Shown one piece after another: positions 16,091 through 24,784 of a stretch of 34,775 nt of DNA (the first letter of the stretch is position 1; every line of letters starts with the position of its first letter). Under the pieces are notes generated by a model. It worked only from the letters and a program-made list of their open reading frames with translations. It searched no databases and had not been told where the DNA came from. Both the position numbers and the translations under genes were made by a program. Origin of the DNA: an uncultured Collinsella sp. (lineage in GTDB: Bacteria; Actinomycetota; Coriobacteriia; Coriobacteriales; Coriobacteriaceae); contig CAAELE010000038.1 in NCBI GenBank assembly GCA_900756765.1, forward strand, positions 1-34,775, in the 5' to 3' direction.

Positions 16091-17095
16091 CTAACGCAAC
16101 ATGTGCGCGACCAGCTCGGCGCGTGTGCCGATGCCAAGCTTTGCGTATACGCCGGATAGGCGGTTTTTGACGGTGCCCGGCGATACTCCCATATGGCCTG
16201 CGATTTCAGCGTTGGTCCATCCGCGGCAGGCGAGCATGGCCATGGTGAACTCTGTGGTCGTTAAATCGTCGGCAACGTCCTCGCCCGAATCGGGGTTGTG
16301 GATGCGCCGCCAGCCGTAGCTGAAGCGGTACGTGATCTCGATGATGCGTGCGAAGTCGTCAGGGTATTGCGTTTTTAGGCATGCCTCGATGAGCCCCTGC
16401 AAAAGGCCGTGGTGCTCGCCAATGAGCTCGATAAGGCCGTCGGGGCGCGCAATGTCCCAAGCGGCTCCAAAATGCGCTTTTGCGGCGTCGATGTCCTTGA
16501 GGCTCATGCATGCCATGGAAGCTGCCAGGTGCAGGAACAGTTCCGAGATGGGATAGCTTCCCTGTTTCATAATTAGGGCGTTTTCCGCCATGCCCAGGCT
16601 GCGGCCGTATTCGCCGCGCAGATACAAGGCGTGCGCCATCACGTAGCTGGCGAACAGTCGCAGGCCTTCGGGTAGGTGCGCCGCAAGTGGATAAAACTCT
16701 TCGGCAGAATACGGGGAAGGCAAGTGCAGCAGGACGCTCGCGGCCGAGGCGAACAGGATATGCGTGGCGTGGACGGCGGGCGATTCCTCGTCGGCCGGCG
16801 TATCGAGGATGCCCGCAAGGCACCGGCGGGCGTCGGCGATACGGTTGAGCGACAGACTGGCGTATCCGCAGATAAAGCATGCGGAATAGCGCAGCGCGGG
16901 ATCGGTGACGTCAAGATAGGGGTGCGCCGTCTTGGCGGCGAGTGCGGCCTGTCCGCGAAAGTACAGCGCTTCTGCCGTGGCGATGGCGCGTGAATCGGGG
17001 TCGGAAATGCCTGCAACCGCAGCGTCAATCTGCCCCGGCACAAAGGCGGTGCACATCAACGGCATGGGAACGCATGGGTAGCCATCGCAGTCCAT
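16091..17095 (-). CDS. LuxR-type (GerE helix-turn-helix) transcriptional regulator
   Basis: This is a 334-residue protein. The last 60 residues are a GerE/LuxR helix-turn-helix: LTTTEFTMAMLACRGWTNAE, then IAGHMGVSPGTVKNRLSGVY and AKLGIGTRAELVAHML. The N-terminal 270 residues are all helical with Ala/Leu periodicity (EALYFRGQAALAAKT, AHALYLRGEYGRSLGMAENAL), like TPR-type sensor regions of MalT-like regulators, without an ATPase. ATG 17095 has GGAGATGG upstream. It is 68 bp after the histidine-kinase stop, with no obvious terminator between, and 155 bp before the wall-anchored protein, which it may control. The inducing signal is unknown. Confidence 0.85.
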   Translation of the reverse strand: MDCDGYPCVPMPLMCTAFVPGQIDAAVAGISDPDSRAIATAEALYFRGQAALAAKTAHPYLDVTDPALRYSACFICGYASLSLNRIADARRCLAGILDTPADEESPAVHATHILFASAASVLLHLPSPYSAEEFYPLAAHLPEGLRLFASYVMAHALYLRGEYGRSLGMAENALIMKQGSYPISELFLHLAASMACMSLKDIDAAKAHFGAAWDIARPDGLIELIGEHHGLLQGLIEACLKTQYPDDFARIIEITYRFSYGWRRIHNPDSGEDVADDLTTTEFTMAMLACRGWTNAEIAGHMGVSPGTVKNRLSGVYAKLGIGTRAELVAHMLR

Positions 17096-17163
17096 CTTCC
17101 ATCTCCCAACAGCTGGCAACAATAGCAGCAATTGTACTCCTGTTGCTCGGGACCCCTTTTGTT

Positions 17164-18315
17164 TTACTGTTCGGGTAACGCTGCGGATCGTTTTGGAAGG
17201 CTTACGAGCATAGTGGTCCCGTTCTCGGAACTTGTTTCGACCTCTACCGTGCCACCGTGAAGCGCTGCAATCTCCCAAACGAGCGCTAGTCCGAGTCCTG
17301 CGCCGCCGTATGCCCTGCTGCGGGATTTGTCTAGGCGAAAGAACGGTTGGAAGATGCTCTCACGGTACTGCTTGGGTATTCCCGGGCCCTCATCTTTGAC
17401 TCGCAGGAGCACGTGGTTGTCGCTGTCGCTGATGGAGACGTTGACAGACGAGCCGGAGCGGCTGTAACGGATGGCGTTTTCGACCAGATTAAACACCAGC
17501 CGATAGAGGAGCGTATCACTTCCGATTGTCAAAGCGTCTCCGGCGTAATCGAGGGTTACGTCCTTATTCTCGGCAAGTGGCGCAAGGTCGGTGAGGACCT
17601 CTTCGGACAAGGGACCAAGTTCCACATCGTCCTCGCAAGGAACGCTGCGGAGCTCACTCATCTCGAGCAACACCTTGGTCATTCGAGACATGCGCTCGGT
17701 TTGTTCTTGTAGCAGGCCGAGCAGCTCGGCTGTTTCGGGTTGTAAGTTGGAGCGCTCGGAGACAAACAGCTCGATCTGTGCCTGCATAAGGGCGAGCGGG
17801 GTTCGCAGCTCGTGCGCGGCGTTGCCGGTAAATTGACGCTGCGCGGAGAAACCTTCGCCAAGACGGGCGATCATGTCGTTGAAAGAGGCGCTGCATCGTT
17901 GTAGCTCGGTGGGCACATCTTCACTGAGTCTGATTTCGCTTAGGTTGTCAGGCTGCACACGCTCAACCTGGGCTGCAAAAGCCCGTAGCGGTTTGAGCGC
18001 ATGGCCGCTCACAAAGTATGCCAGCACGCCGCCAAGGAGTGTTACTCCAGCCGTGATGTACCAGGCCGTCGTGCCGAAAGACTCCTGTGCGTCGTTTACG
18101 ACGATCGTGACCTCGTCATCGAGGGCAGCTTTCGTTGGGTCGAACGCCTGGGGCGAATCTTCGCCGGTTGCGTTAAAGGCCGAGATGTCACTGCCGATGG
18201 CATCCATGTAGCGCATGCCCGTATAGCCGACCAGGCAGTTCGTCAGCACGCACGCTGCGCACGTGAGCAGTGCCGTCATAATCGTTATGCGCCATTGAAG
18301 CGAAAGCCTTTTCAT
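17164..18315 (-). CDS. Sensor histidine kinase
   Basis: This 383-residue membrane kinase has TM helices at about 9-33 and 84-105 flanking a short, roughly 50-residue extracytoplasmic loop, then a HAMP-like linker. The H-box NAAHELRTPLALMQAQIE has phospho-acceptor His168. An N-box (NLVENAIRYS), G1 (DEGPGIP), an F-box (FQPFFRLD) and G2 (GGAGLGLALVWEI) follow. Its ATG overlaps the stop of the response-regulator gene by 4 bp (ATGA), so the two are translationally coupled. The small sensor loop suggests sensing at the membrane or of a small ligand. It faces the CXXC/polyferredoxin/TlpA operon across a divergent promoter region, a probable target by position. Confidence 0.92.
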   Translation of the reverse strand: MKRLSLQWRITIMTALLTCAACVLTNCLVGYTGMRYMDAIGSDISAFNATGEDSPQAFDPTKAALDDEVTIVVNDAQESFGTTAWYITAGVTLLGGVLAYFVSGHALKPLRAFAAQVERVQPDNLSEIRLSEDVPTELQRCSASFNDMIARLGEGFSAQRQFTGNAAHELRTPLALMQAQIELFVSERSNLQPETAELLGLLQEQTERMSRMTKVLLEMSELRSVPCEDDVELGPLSEEVLTDLAPLAENKDVTLDYAGDALTIGSDTLLYRLVFNLVENAIRYSRSGSSVNVSISDSDNHVLLRVKDEGPGIPKQYRESIFQPFFRLDKSRSRAYGGAGLGLALVWEIAALHGGTVEVETSSENGTTMLVSLPKRSAALPEQ

Positions 18316-18986
18316 TCGCTATCCTCCATAACGTAGCCCTCTCCAATCCGATTGCGAATCGGGTCGTATCCCAAAACGCTGCGCAACTTTTTTCGGAGTG
18401 ACGAGATATGAACGCGGGTTGCGTTGCTAAAGCTGTTCACGCTGCTATCCCAAACGTGCTCGATAAGCTCCTCTTGACTTACCGGACGTCCCTGATTAAG
18501 CATCAGGTATTCCAAAATTCCCGTTTCCTTGCGCGTAAGAGATAAAGCCTCGCTGTTCACGGAAGCGATGCGCGCCTTGGTGTCAAAGCGGAGCTTTCCG
18601 CAGGTTAAAACTATGTCGCTTTGTGTAAAGCGTCTGAGGGTAAGGCTGCGAATTCTTGCCGCAAGCTCGTCCAGATGAAACGGCTTGGTGAGGTAATCGT
18701 TGGCGCCGGCATCGAGTCCGGCGACTTTATCGGATACTTCGCCACGTGCGGACAGAATCAGTACCTTGGTCTCGCAGTCAGTTTTCCTAAGTTCCCTGAG
18801 TACGGTCATGCCGTCGATACGGGGAAGGTTGAGGTCGAGTACCACGAGGTCGAAGGCCTCAACGTCCAGTAGGTCGAGCGCCTCCTGTCCGTCGTGACAG
18901 CAGTCGACACTGTACGCCAAGTTTCGCAAGCTGCGCGCGATTGCATCGCACAGTGCTCGCTCGTCTTCGACGATCAAAATACGCAT
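18312..18986 (-). CDS. OmpR/PhoB-family response regulator
   Basis: This 224-residue protein has a receiver domain with acidic pocket E8/D9, phospho-acceptor D51 (VVLDLNLP) and K101 (TKPF). The winged-helix effector domain (LSLTRKETGILEYLMLNQGRP, then SFSNATRVHISSLRKKL) is of the OmpR/PhoB type. ATG 18986 is used because AAGGAG lies just upstream and MRILIVEDE is the canonical beginning. The frame extends six more residues to 19004 without a better start. It is first in an operon with the coupled kinase. The receiver has all catalytic residues, so phospho-regulation is expected. Confidence 0.92.
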   Translation of the reverse strand: MRILIVEDERALCDAIARSLRNLAYSVDCCHDGQEALDLLDVEAFDLVVLDLNLPRIDGMTVLRELRKTDCETKVLILSARGEVSDKVAGLDAGANDYLTKPFHLDELAARIRSLTLRRFTQSDIVLTCGKLRFDTKARIASVNSEALSLTRKETGILEYLMLNQGRPVSQEELIEHVWDSSVNSFSNATRVHISSLRKKLRSVLGYDPIRNRIGEGYVMEDSE

Positions 18987-19076
18987 AACAGTCTCCTTGC
19001 ACATTCCAAATCGCGCTTAACACGGATTTTATAGTCGATATGGTCCAATGGTCGCGTAACGAAAGGAGTGGTCAGG

Positions 19077-19223
19077 TTGTTCAAAGCGGTAAAACCCGTG
19101 GTACAGGTCGCTTTGTTGATCGTCGGAATTGCCATGGTGTGCTTTGGCGTTATGCGTGGCGAGGCGGATGCCGTGCTGGCCAAAGCGATTAGGCTGTGCT
19201 TGGAGTGTATCGGAATTGGATAA
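19077..19223 (+). CDS. CD1871A-family CXXC microprotein
   Basis: This short protein of 48 residues has one hydrophobic helix (VVQVALLIVGIAMVCFGVM) followed by AKAIRLCLECIGIG at the extreme C-terminus, with CLEC as the CXXC pair. This arrangement matches the small CD1871A-type membrane proteins that sit beside 4Fe-4S membrane proteins in anaerobes. TTG 19077 is placed eight bases after AAAGGAG; the in-frame GTG at 19068 overlaps that site. Its TAA overlaps the start region of the next gene by 8 bp. It probably presents a redox-active thiol pair at the membrane. Its exact role is not known. Confidence 0.75.
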   Translation: MFKAVKPVVQVALLIVGIAMVCFGVMRGEADAVLAKAIRLCLECIGIG

Positions 19224-20118
19224 AAGAGAAAACACTGCGTCGCATGTTTTGGCCCGATTTCGCGGATTCATCCAGGCGGCGGCGACGCTGGTCACCAACA
19301 TTCACCTGCCAAACTTTGCCAAAGTCGGCATCTATCAGGGTGCGGGAAAAACAGTCTGCGTACCTGGACTTAATTGCTATTCGTGCCCCGCGGCATCGGG
19401 TGCGTGCCCCATCGGGTCGTTCCAGTCGGTGGTAGGTTCATCCAAGTTCAACTTTTCTTACTATGTTACCGGTACGCTCATTTTGCTCGGCGTGCTGCTG
19501 GGACGCTTTGTATGCGGCTTTCTATGCCCGTTTGGCTGGCTGCAGGAGCTGCTTCATAAGATTCCCGGCAAAAAGTTCTCCACGAAAAAGCTCAAGCCGC
19601 TCACGTACATCAAGTACGTCGTGCTGCTGTTTGCCGTGGTGCTGCTGCCCGTCTTGGTGGTTAACGACGTGGGCATGGGCGACCCGTTCTTTTGTAAGTA
19701 CATCTGTCCGCAGGGCGTACTCGAGGGCGCCATTCCGCTGGCCATTGCCAACGCCGGCATTCGATCTGCGTTGGGACATCTCTTTACTTGGAAACTTGCC
19801 GTTCTCATTGCCGTGGTAGTGCTGAGCGTTTTGTTCTACCGCCCCTTCTGCAAATGGATTTGTCCACTCGGCGCATTCTATGCGCTCATGAATAGGGTGT
19901 CCCTACTGGGGATTCGGGTTGACGCATGCAAATGTGTCTCGTGCGGCAAGTGCTCAAAGGTTTGTCAGATGGACGTTGATGTGGTCCGCGCGCCCAATCA
20001 TGCCGAATGTATCCGGTGCGGAAAGTGCATCGGGGCCTGTCCCGTCGACGCCATCAGCTATCGCTATGGCCTGGATGTGTTGGCGGAAAAGCTTCCCTTG
20101 ACCGCCGATAAAAAGTAA
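19216..20118 (+). CDS. Membrane polyferredoxin (NapH-like 4Fe-4S binding protein)
   Basis: This is a 300-residue protein. An N-terminal Cys-rich stretch (VPGLNCYSCPAASGACPIG) precedes several TM helices carrying paired motifs FVCGFLCPFG, FFCKYICPQG and PFCKWICPLG, typical of NapH/RnfC-related Fer4_5 membrane proteins. Two classic CX2CX2CX3C [4Fe-4S] motifs (CVSCGKCSKVC and CIRCGKCIGACP) lie near the C-terminus. The start is TTG 19216, ten bases after GGAG and overlapping the upstream stop; upstream ATGs lie inside the previous gene. It likely carries electrons across or along the membrane to the extracytoplasmic TlpA-like lipoprotein made by the next gene. Confidence 0.85.
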   Translation: MDKRENTASHVLARFRGFIQAAATLVTNIHLPNFAKVGIYQGAGKTVCVPGLNCYSCPAASGACPIGSFQSVVGSSKFNFSYYVTGTLILLGVLLGRFVCGFLCPFGWLQELLHKIPGKKFSTKKLKPLTYIKYVVLLFAVVLLPVLVVNDVGMGDPFFCKYICPQGVLEGAIPLAIANAGIRSALGHLFTWKLAVLIAVVVLSVLFYRPFCKWICPLGAFYALMNRVSLLGIRVDACKCVSCGKCSKVCQMDVDVVRAPNHAECIRCGKCIGACPVDAISYRYGLDVLAEKLPLTADKK

Positions 20119-20147
20119 ACAAGCTTCGACAAAACGGAGGAATGACC

Positions 20148-21119
20148 ATGAAGCTTTCTAAGATTGCGGCCCTGTTTATGGTGCCGGTATTGGCCTTGTG
20201 CCTTGTGGCATGTTCGGCGCCCGGTGGCAATGCGAGCGAATCTGCGAGCTCCGATCCTAAGATTGCAGAACTCACTGCGCAGGAGCCGACCAATGCCGAC
20301 GAGGCCGCCGAGCTGTATGCGAAGCTCATGAAAAAGGAGAACGATATCCTTTCGAGTGATAACGCGCTGTGGGAAAAGGTATTCAATGCGGCAAATAAAG
20401 ACTCGGTAATGATTGAGGACGGCAGCAATTACGGCGATTTCCTGCTCAAGACCATCGACGGCGCCAAGGATGAGTTTACGGCGGATGAGCTTAAGACGCT
20501 CAAGGCCGGTGCGCAGCAGATCAAGGAGATCGAGGACAAGCTCGAGAGCTTGGAGAAGGAGTTCCCCGGCTGTGGAAACACGCCGAGCGAAGGCGAGAGC
20601 GTCGACGCTTCGGCCGCTGGCATGACGGCTGACGCCAATGCTTCGAGCGAGGCGACGAAGTTCCCCAGCTTTACGGGCAAGGACCTGGATGGCAACGACG
20701 TGAGTAGCGACGAGCTGTTCTCTAAGAACAAGGTCACCGTCATGAACTTCTGGTTCACCACTTGCAAACCGTGCGTGGGCGAGCTGGGCGATCTTGAGAA
20801 ACTGAATCAGGAGCTTGCCAAGAAGGGCGGCCAGGTCGTAGGTGTCAATTCCTTTACGCTCGATGGCAACAAGGGCGAGATTGCAGATGCCAAGGACGTG
20901 CTGAGCAAGAAGGGCGTGACATATAAGAACATCTGGTTCAAGTCGGATAGCGAGGCCGGTAAGTTTACGTCAAATTTGTTCTCGTTCCCGACAACGTATG
21001 TCATCGATCAGAATGGCAACATCGTAGGGGATCCAATCGTGGGAGCCATCAGCTCCGCTGAGCAGCGCGCAGCGCTCGACAAGCTTATTGACCAGGCGAT
21101 TGCGAATAGCGAGCAGTAG
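20148..21119 (+). CDS. TlpA/ResA-like thioredoxin-fold lipoprotein
   Basis: This 323-residue lipoprotein has a signal peptide ending in lipobox LVAC (Cys22), so it is membrane-anchored outside the cell. Residues 30-170 form an Ala/Glu-rich helical spacer. The C-terminal thioredoxin-like domain has NFWFTTCKPCVGEL with redox pair C206/C209 and the cis-Pro strand SFPTTYVID. It probably accepts electrons from the polyferredoxin/CXXC partners and reduces exported disulfides or a small substrate. ATG 20148 is preferred over 20142 because GGAGG then lies seven bases away. It is last gene before a strong terminator. Confidence 0.85.
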   Translation: MKLSKIAALFMVPVLALCLVACSAPGGNASESASSDPKIAELTAQEPTNADEAAELYAKLMKKENDILSSDNALWEKVFNAANKDSVMIEDGSNYGDFLLKTIDGAKDEFTADELKTLKAGAQQIKEIEDKLESLEKEFPGCGNTPSEGESVDASAAGMTADANASSEATKFPSFTGKDLDGNDVSSDELFSKNKVTVMNFWFTTCKPCVGELGDLEKLNQELAKKGGQVVGVNSFTLDGNKGEIADAKDVLSKKGVTYKNIWFKSDSEAGKFTSNLFSFPTTYVIDQNGNIVGDPIVGAISSAEQRAALDKLIDQAIANSEQ

Positions 21120-21198
21120 AAAACGCGTAAAGCATGGCGAAGACCGTGCGCCGCTGTGCGAAGTAGTCCGCTACCTTTCAAGACAAGCTCCACCATGT

Positions 21199-21226
21199 AG
21201 AGGTCCCGCTCGGGACCTCTTCTTTT
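21199..21226 (+). terminator. Rho-independent terminator of the redox operon
   Basis: AGAGGTCCC (21199-21207), loop GCTC, GGGACCTCT (21212-21220), then TCTTTT. It is a textbook stem and T-run 80 bp after the TlpA-like gene. Confidence 0.9.
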
Positions 21227-21370
21227 GGGCGCCGTCCCGTTCGTTTTTTGATGCGGTTCCCTACATTCCTCACTGGCGCCGGCAAAAAAGGGGATAGAGT
21301 AGGACAAACGCGTCGAATACGAACGGCGGGGGAGCGGGCGAGCGCGCCCGCGCGAGAGAGGTTGCCGTCC

Positions 21371-24300
21371 ATGCTGGATCTCAGGGTTATTTGCAAAAGG
21401 TACGTTACGCAGTCGTTTACGCAGGTAGCGCTCGACAGCGTAAGCCTGTCTTTTCGCGATAACGAGTTCGTAGCCATTCTGGGTCCCTCGGGTTCGGGTA
21501 AGACTACGATGCTCAACGTCATCGGTGGACTCGATCATTTTGATTCGGGCGATCTGCTGATCGACGGCATCTCGACCAAGGACTTCAACGACCGCGATTG
21601 GGATGCCTATCGCAATAATCGCATCGGCTTTGTGTTCCAGAGCTATAACCTCATTCCGCATCAGAGCATTTTGGAAAACGTGGAGTTGGCGCTTACGCTC
21701 ACGGGCGTGGGGCATGCCGAGCGCCGCCAACGTGCACGCAAGGCGCTCGAGGCAGTCGGTCTGGGCGAGCACGTTGACAAGCGCCCGAGCCAGCTTTCGG
21801 GCGGGCAGATGCAGCGCGTGGCCATTGCCCGCGCCCTGATCAATGACCCCGAGATTGTGCTGGCTGACGAGCCGACCGGCGCCTTGGATTCAACGACGTC
21901 CGTCCAGGTCATGAATTTGCTCAAGGACGTTGCGCGCGACCGTCTGGTCATCATGGTCACGCACAATCCCGAGCTGGCGTACAAGTACGCCACGCGCATT
22001 GTCAACCTGGCGGACGGCAAGGTCACCGACGATTCCGACCCCTTTGATGTTGCCAAGGCCGCGCGTCGCGAGGCCAAGCCCACGCGCAAAACCTCGATGA
22101 GCTTTGTGACAGCGCTGGGGCTTTCGGCGCGAAACCTTTTGACCAAGAAGGGCCGTACGGCTATGACGGCCTTTGCTGGTTCGATCGGCATTATTGGCAT
22201 CGCGGCGATTCTGGCGCTCTCCAATGGCGTAAACGGCTACATCAAAAAGGTCGAGGAGGACACACTCTCGAGCTACCCGCTTACGATTTCCAAACAAGAT
22301 TACGACCTGTCGTCCATGATGGGCGGGCATGGGGCCACGGATGACGATACGTCCAAGAACGAGGGTTCGTCCGACGACGGCACCGACGGCAAGGCTCAGG
22401 GGACCGATAAGATCCCTGTGGTCACGGCCGTAAAGGATATGTTCGCAAGCGTTAAGTCCAACGACATGACGAGCTTTAAGGCATGGCTCGATGCCGGTGG
22501 CGACGGCATCGATAAAGAGGTCAACGCCATTCAGTACGGCTACGGCGTGACGCCGGTTGTCTATCGTGCCGGCAAGGGCGATGAGAAGCCTGTCCGGCTG
22601 GTGCCCAACGCCATGACCGAGGCCATGAGCGGAGGCGCGAGCTCGGCGGCAACGGTGAGCATGGATTCCATGGGAACCTCGGTCTTTAACGAGATGATTG
22701 ACGATCAGAGCCTGCTCGACAGCCAGTACGATGTCGTTGCCGGCCATTGGCCTACGTCCGCCAACGAGGCCGTGATGGTGCTTTCGAGCCGCGGAACGGT
22801 GGGCGACTACACGCTCTACAGTATCGGCGCGCTGGATATCGATGAGCTTAACGACCTGGTTAACAGTGCCATGACGGCCGACGGCAAGGTCAAGACGCCC
22901 AAGACCGGCAGCGACTTTACCTACGACGATGCACTGTCCACGACGTTTAAGGTGTTGTCGCCGGCCGATGCCTATCGCAAAAACGAAGAGACCGGCATGT
23001 GGACTGACATGTCTGGCGACGCCGACTTTATGAAAACCAAGGTTGCCGACGGTATTGACGTGCGCATTGTGGGCGTGGTGCGACCCAACGAGACGGCAAA
23101 CGCGAGCGCATTGTCCCCGGGCATTGTCTATACGCATGCGCTGACTCGCCAGCTTATGGAGCGTGCTGCCGATTCGCAGATTGTGCAGGAGCAGCTTGCC
23201 CACCCCGAGACGGATGTCTTTACGGGCAAAACCTTCGACGAGCTGCAGGGCGAAGCCAAGCAGGGCGTGGATTTGGGCAGTATGTTCAGCGTAGACGAGG
23301 CGGCACTGAAGAGCGCGTTCTCTCTCGATGCATCTGCGCTCTCGGGCGCAGCCGGCGGTATGGACCTTTCTGGTCTCGACTTGTCCGGGCTGGACATTGA
23401 CCTTTCGGGTGTTGGGAGGGACATCGACTTTAGTGACATCATGGCCAAAGCGCCGGCCCCAGATTTCTCGGGCATCTTTGACGGTCTGGAACTCACACCC
23501 GAGCAAATGCAGCAGGTGGGAGCACTTGCCAACCAGCTGTTTGAGGGCTTTATGCGCTCTGATCAGTTTAAGGCGCTGTCACCCGAAGACCTTAAAGACG
23601 CGTCAAAGCTCGCTGCCGCATTCTCGGCATATCTTGAGAATGATGCCGCAGCCCAGCAAATTTTGGCACAGCTCAAAGCGCTCGGCGGCGATGCCCTGGC
23701 CGAGCGTCTGCAGCAGGTGATGGGCGACTATGTGCAAAAGCAGCTGGCTCCGTATTTGCAGCAGTCTATGGATCAGGTGATGAAGGCGGTCAGCGAGCAG
23801 ATTGCGACGACGGTATCAACCCAGCTCAAGGCGGGTGCGGCAGGGCTCATGGACCAAATGGCGACGCAGATGTCTTCGAGTTTTGCCAACCTGGCGAGCG
23901 CCATGCGCGTGGATGCGGGCGCCTTTGCTCGTGCCATCCACTTCAACATGGACGCCGAGGACCTGAGCTCGCTCATGATGAGCTATGCCAAGGCGTCGAA
24001 GCTCACCTACGACAACAATCTGACCACGTTGGGCTATGCGGACGAGGCGGACCCCATTTCGGTCAAGATTTTCCCGCGCGACTTTGAGGCCAAGGAGCGC
24101 GTGCTCGATCACATCGATGCGTACAACAAGCAGGTCAAAGCTGCTGGCCACGACGAGCAGGCAATCTCGTACACCGACTACATGGGCATCATCATGGGTT
24201 CGGTGACCGACATCGTGAACACCATCAGCTTGGTGCTCATCGCATTCGTGAGCATCAGCCTGGTCGTGAGCTCCATCATGATCGGCATCATCACCTACAT

Positions 24301-24625
24301 CAGCGTACTGGAGCGCAAAAAGGAGATTGGCATCCTACGCGCGATCGGCGCGTCGAAGCGTAACGTGGCCAACGTATTCAATGCCGAGACCTTTATCGAA
24401 GGTCTCATTGCCGGCGTCTTTGCTATTGTCGTCGTGGTGGCCGTGAGCTTTCCGGTTAATGCCTGGGCGCTTGCGGCCAAACAGGTACCCAATCTGATGA
24501 GCCTGCCCGTGCAGGATGCGCTGATGCTCATTGCAATTTCTGTGTTGCTGACGGTTGTTGCCGGCCTGCTGCCGGCTCGCAGCGCATCCAAGAAAGACCC
24601 TGTGGAAGCCCTGCGTTCCGAATAA
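21371..24625 (+). CDS. Fused ABC ATPase-permease (MacB/FtsX-like) with giant extracytoplasmic domain
   Basis: This is a 1084-residue protein. Residues 1-230 are an ABC ATPase: Walker A GPSGSGKT 38-45, signature LSGGQ 142-146, Walker B IVLADEPTGALD 162-173. One TM helix (about 264-286) is followed by some 650 extracytoplasmic residues, containing an Asp/Ser-rich linker, repeats of LSGLDLSGLDIDLSG near 670-690 and long Gln/Ala-rich helices. Three C-terminal TM helices form the FtsX/MacB permease unit, including ERKKEIGILRAIGASKRNV. This is a mechanotransmission-type transporter: lipoprotein, peptide or toxin handling rather than classical import. ATG 21371 follows AGAGG; longer readings to 21248 lack domain content. 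Single gene, no partner subunit nearby. Confidence 0.88.
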   Translation: MLDLRVICKRYVTQSFTQVALDSVSLSFRDNEFVAILGPSGSGKTTMLNVIGGLDHFDSGDLLIDGISTKDFNDRDWDAYRNNRIGFVFQSYNLIPHQSILENVELALTLTGVGHAERRQRARKALEAVGLGEHVDKRPSQLSGGQMQRVAIARALINDPEIVLADEPTGALDSTTSVQVMNLLKDVARDRLVIMVTHNPELAYKYATRIVNLADGKVTDDSDPFDVAKAARREAKPTRKTSMSFVTALGLSARNLLTKKGRTAMTAFAGSIGIIGIAAILALSNGVNGYIKKVEEDTLSSYPLTISKQDYDLSSMMGGHGATDDDTSKNEGSSDDGTDGKAQGTDKIPVVTAVKDMFASVKSNDMTSFKAWLDAGGDGIDKEVNAIQYGYGVTPVVYRAGKGDEKPVRLVPNAMTEAMSGGASSAATVSMDSMGTSVFNEMIDDQSLLDSQYDVVAGHWPTSANEAVMVLSSRGTVGDYTLYSIGALDIDELNDLVNSAMTADGKVKTPKTGSDFTYDDALSTTFKVLSPADAYRKNEETGMWTDMSGDADFMKTKVADGIDVRIVGVVRPNETANASALSPGIVYTHALTRQLMERAADSQIVQEQLAHPETDVFTGKTFDELQGEAKQGVDLGSMFSVDEAALKSAFSLDASALSGAAGGMDLSGLDLSGLDIDLSGVGRDIDFSDIMAKAPAPDFSGIFDGLELTPEQMQQVGALANQLFEGFMRSDQFKALSPEDLKDASKLAAAFSAYLENDAAAQQILAQLKALGGDALAERLQQVMGDYVQKQLAPYLQQSMDQVMKAVSEQIATTVSTQLKAGAAGLMDQMATQMSSSFANLASAMRVDAGAFARAIHFNMDAEDLSSLMMSYAKASKLTYDNNLTTLGYADEADPISVKIFPRDFEAKERVLDHIDAYNKQVKAAGHDEQAISYTDYMGIIMGSVTDIVNTISLVLIAFVSISLVVSSIMIGIITYISVLERKKEIGILRAIGASKRNVANVFNAETFIEGLIAGVFAIVVVVAVSFPVNAWALAAKQVPNLMSLPVQDALMLIAISVLLTVVAGLLPARSASKKDPVEALRSE

Positions 24626-24656
24626 TGTGACAAAGGGGCAGTCCCTTTGTCACATT
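24624..24656. repeat. Dispersed palindrome, copy 1
   Basis: A 33-bp palindrome with arms AATGTGACAAAGGGG and TCCCTTTGTCACATT, starting on the last bases of the ABC transporter stop codon. Closely related copies occur at 30857, 32712, 32998 and 33109. As RNA it would form a long hairpin that could end or protect the ABC transcript. Confidence 0.9.
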
Positions 24657-24709
24657 GGGGGCCCAATTACCGTTCGGCACGTTAAGGGTCCCCGCTCCCC
24701 GCTTAACAC

Positions 24710-24751
24710 TTGACGAAGAATCTCCATCTTTATATACCTATCGGTAGGCAT
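24710..24751 (+). promoter_or_regulatory. MFS1 promoter with TetR-type operator
   Basis: TTGACG (24710-24715), a 17-bp spacer and TATACC (24733-24738) make a good sigma-70 promoter. CCTATCGGTAGG immediately overlaps the expected start of transcription, with CGGTAGGCAT at 24742-24751. The same core occurs upstream of the enzyme operon and tetR, so it is a probable operator for the TetR protein at 26268-26831. Confidence 0.55.
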
Positions 24752-24784
24752 ATAGGTTGCATTGCCGATAGAAACGGAGTAACC

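Noticed and set aside
21890..23506. 538-codon minus-strand frame inside the ABC transporter gene
   Set aside because: Antisense shadow of a well-supported gene; His/Arg/Ala-rich and without domains.
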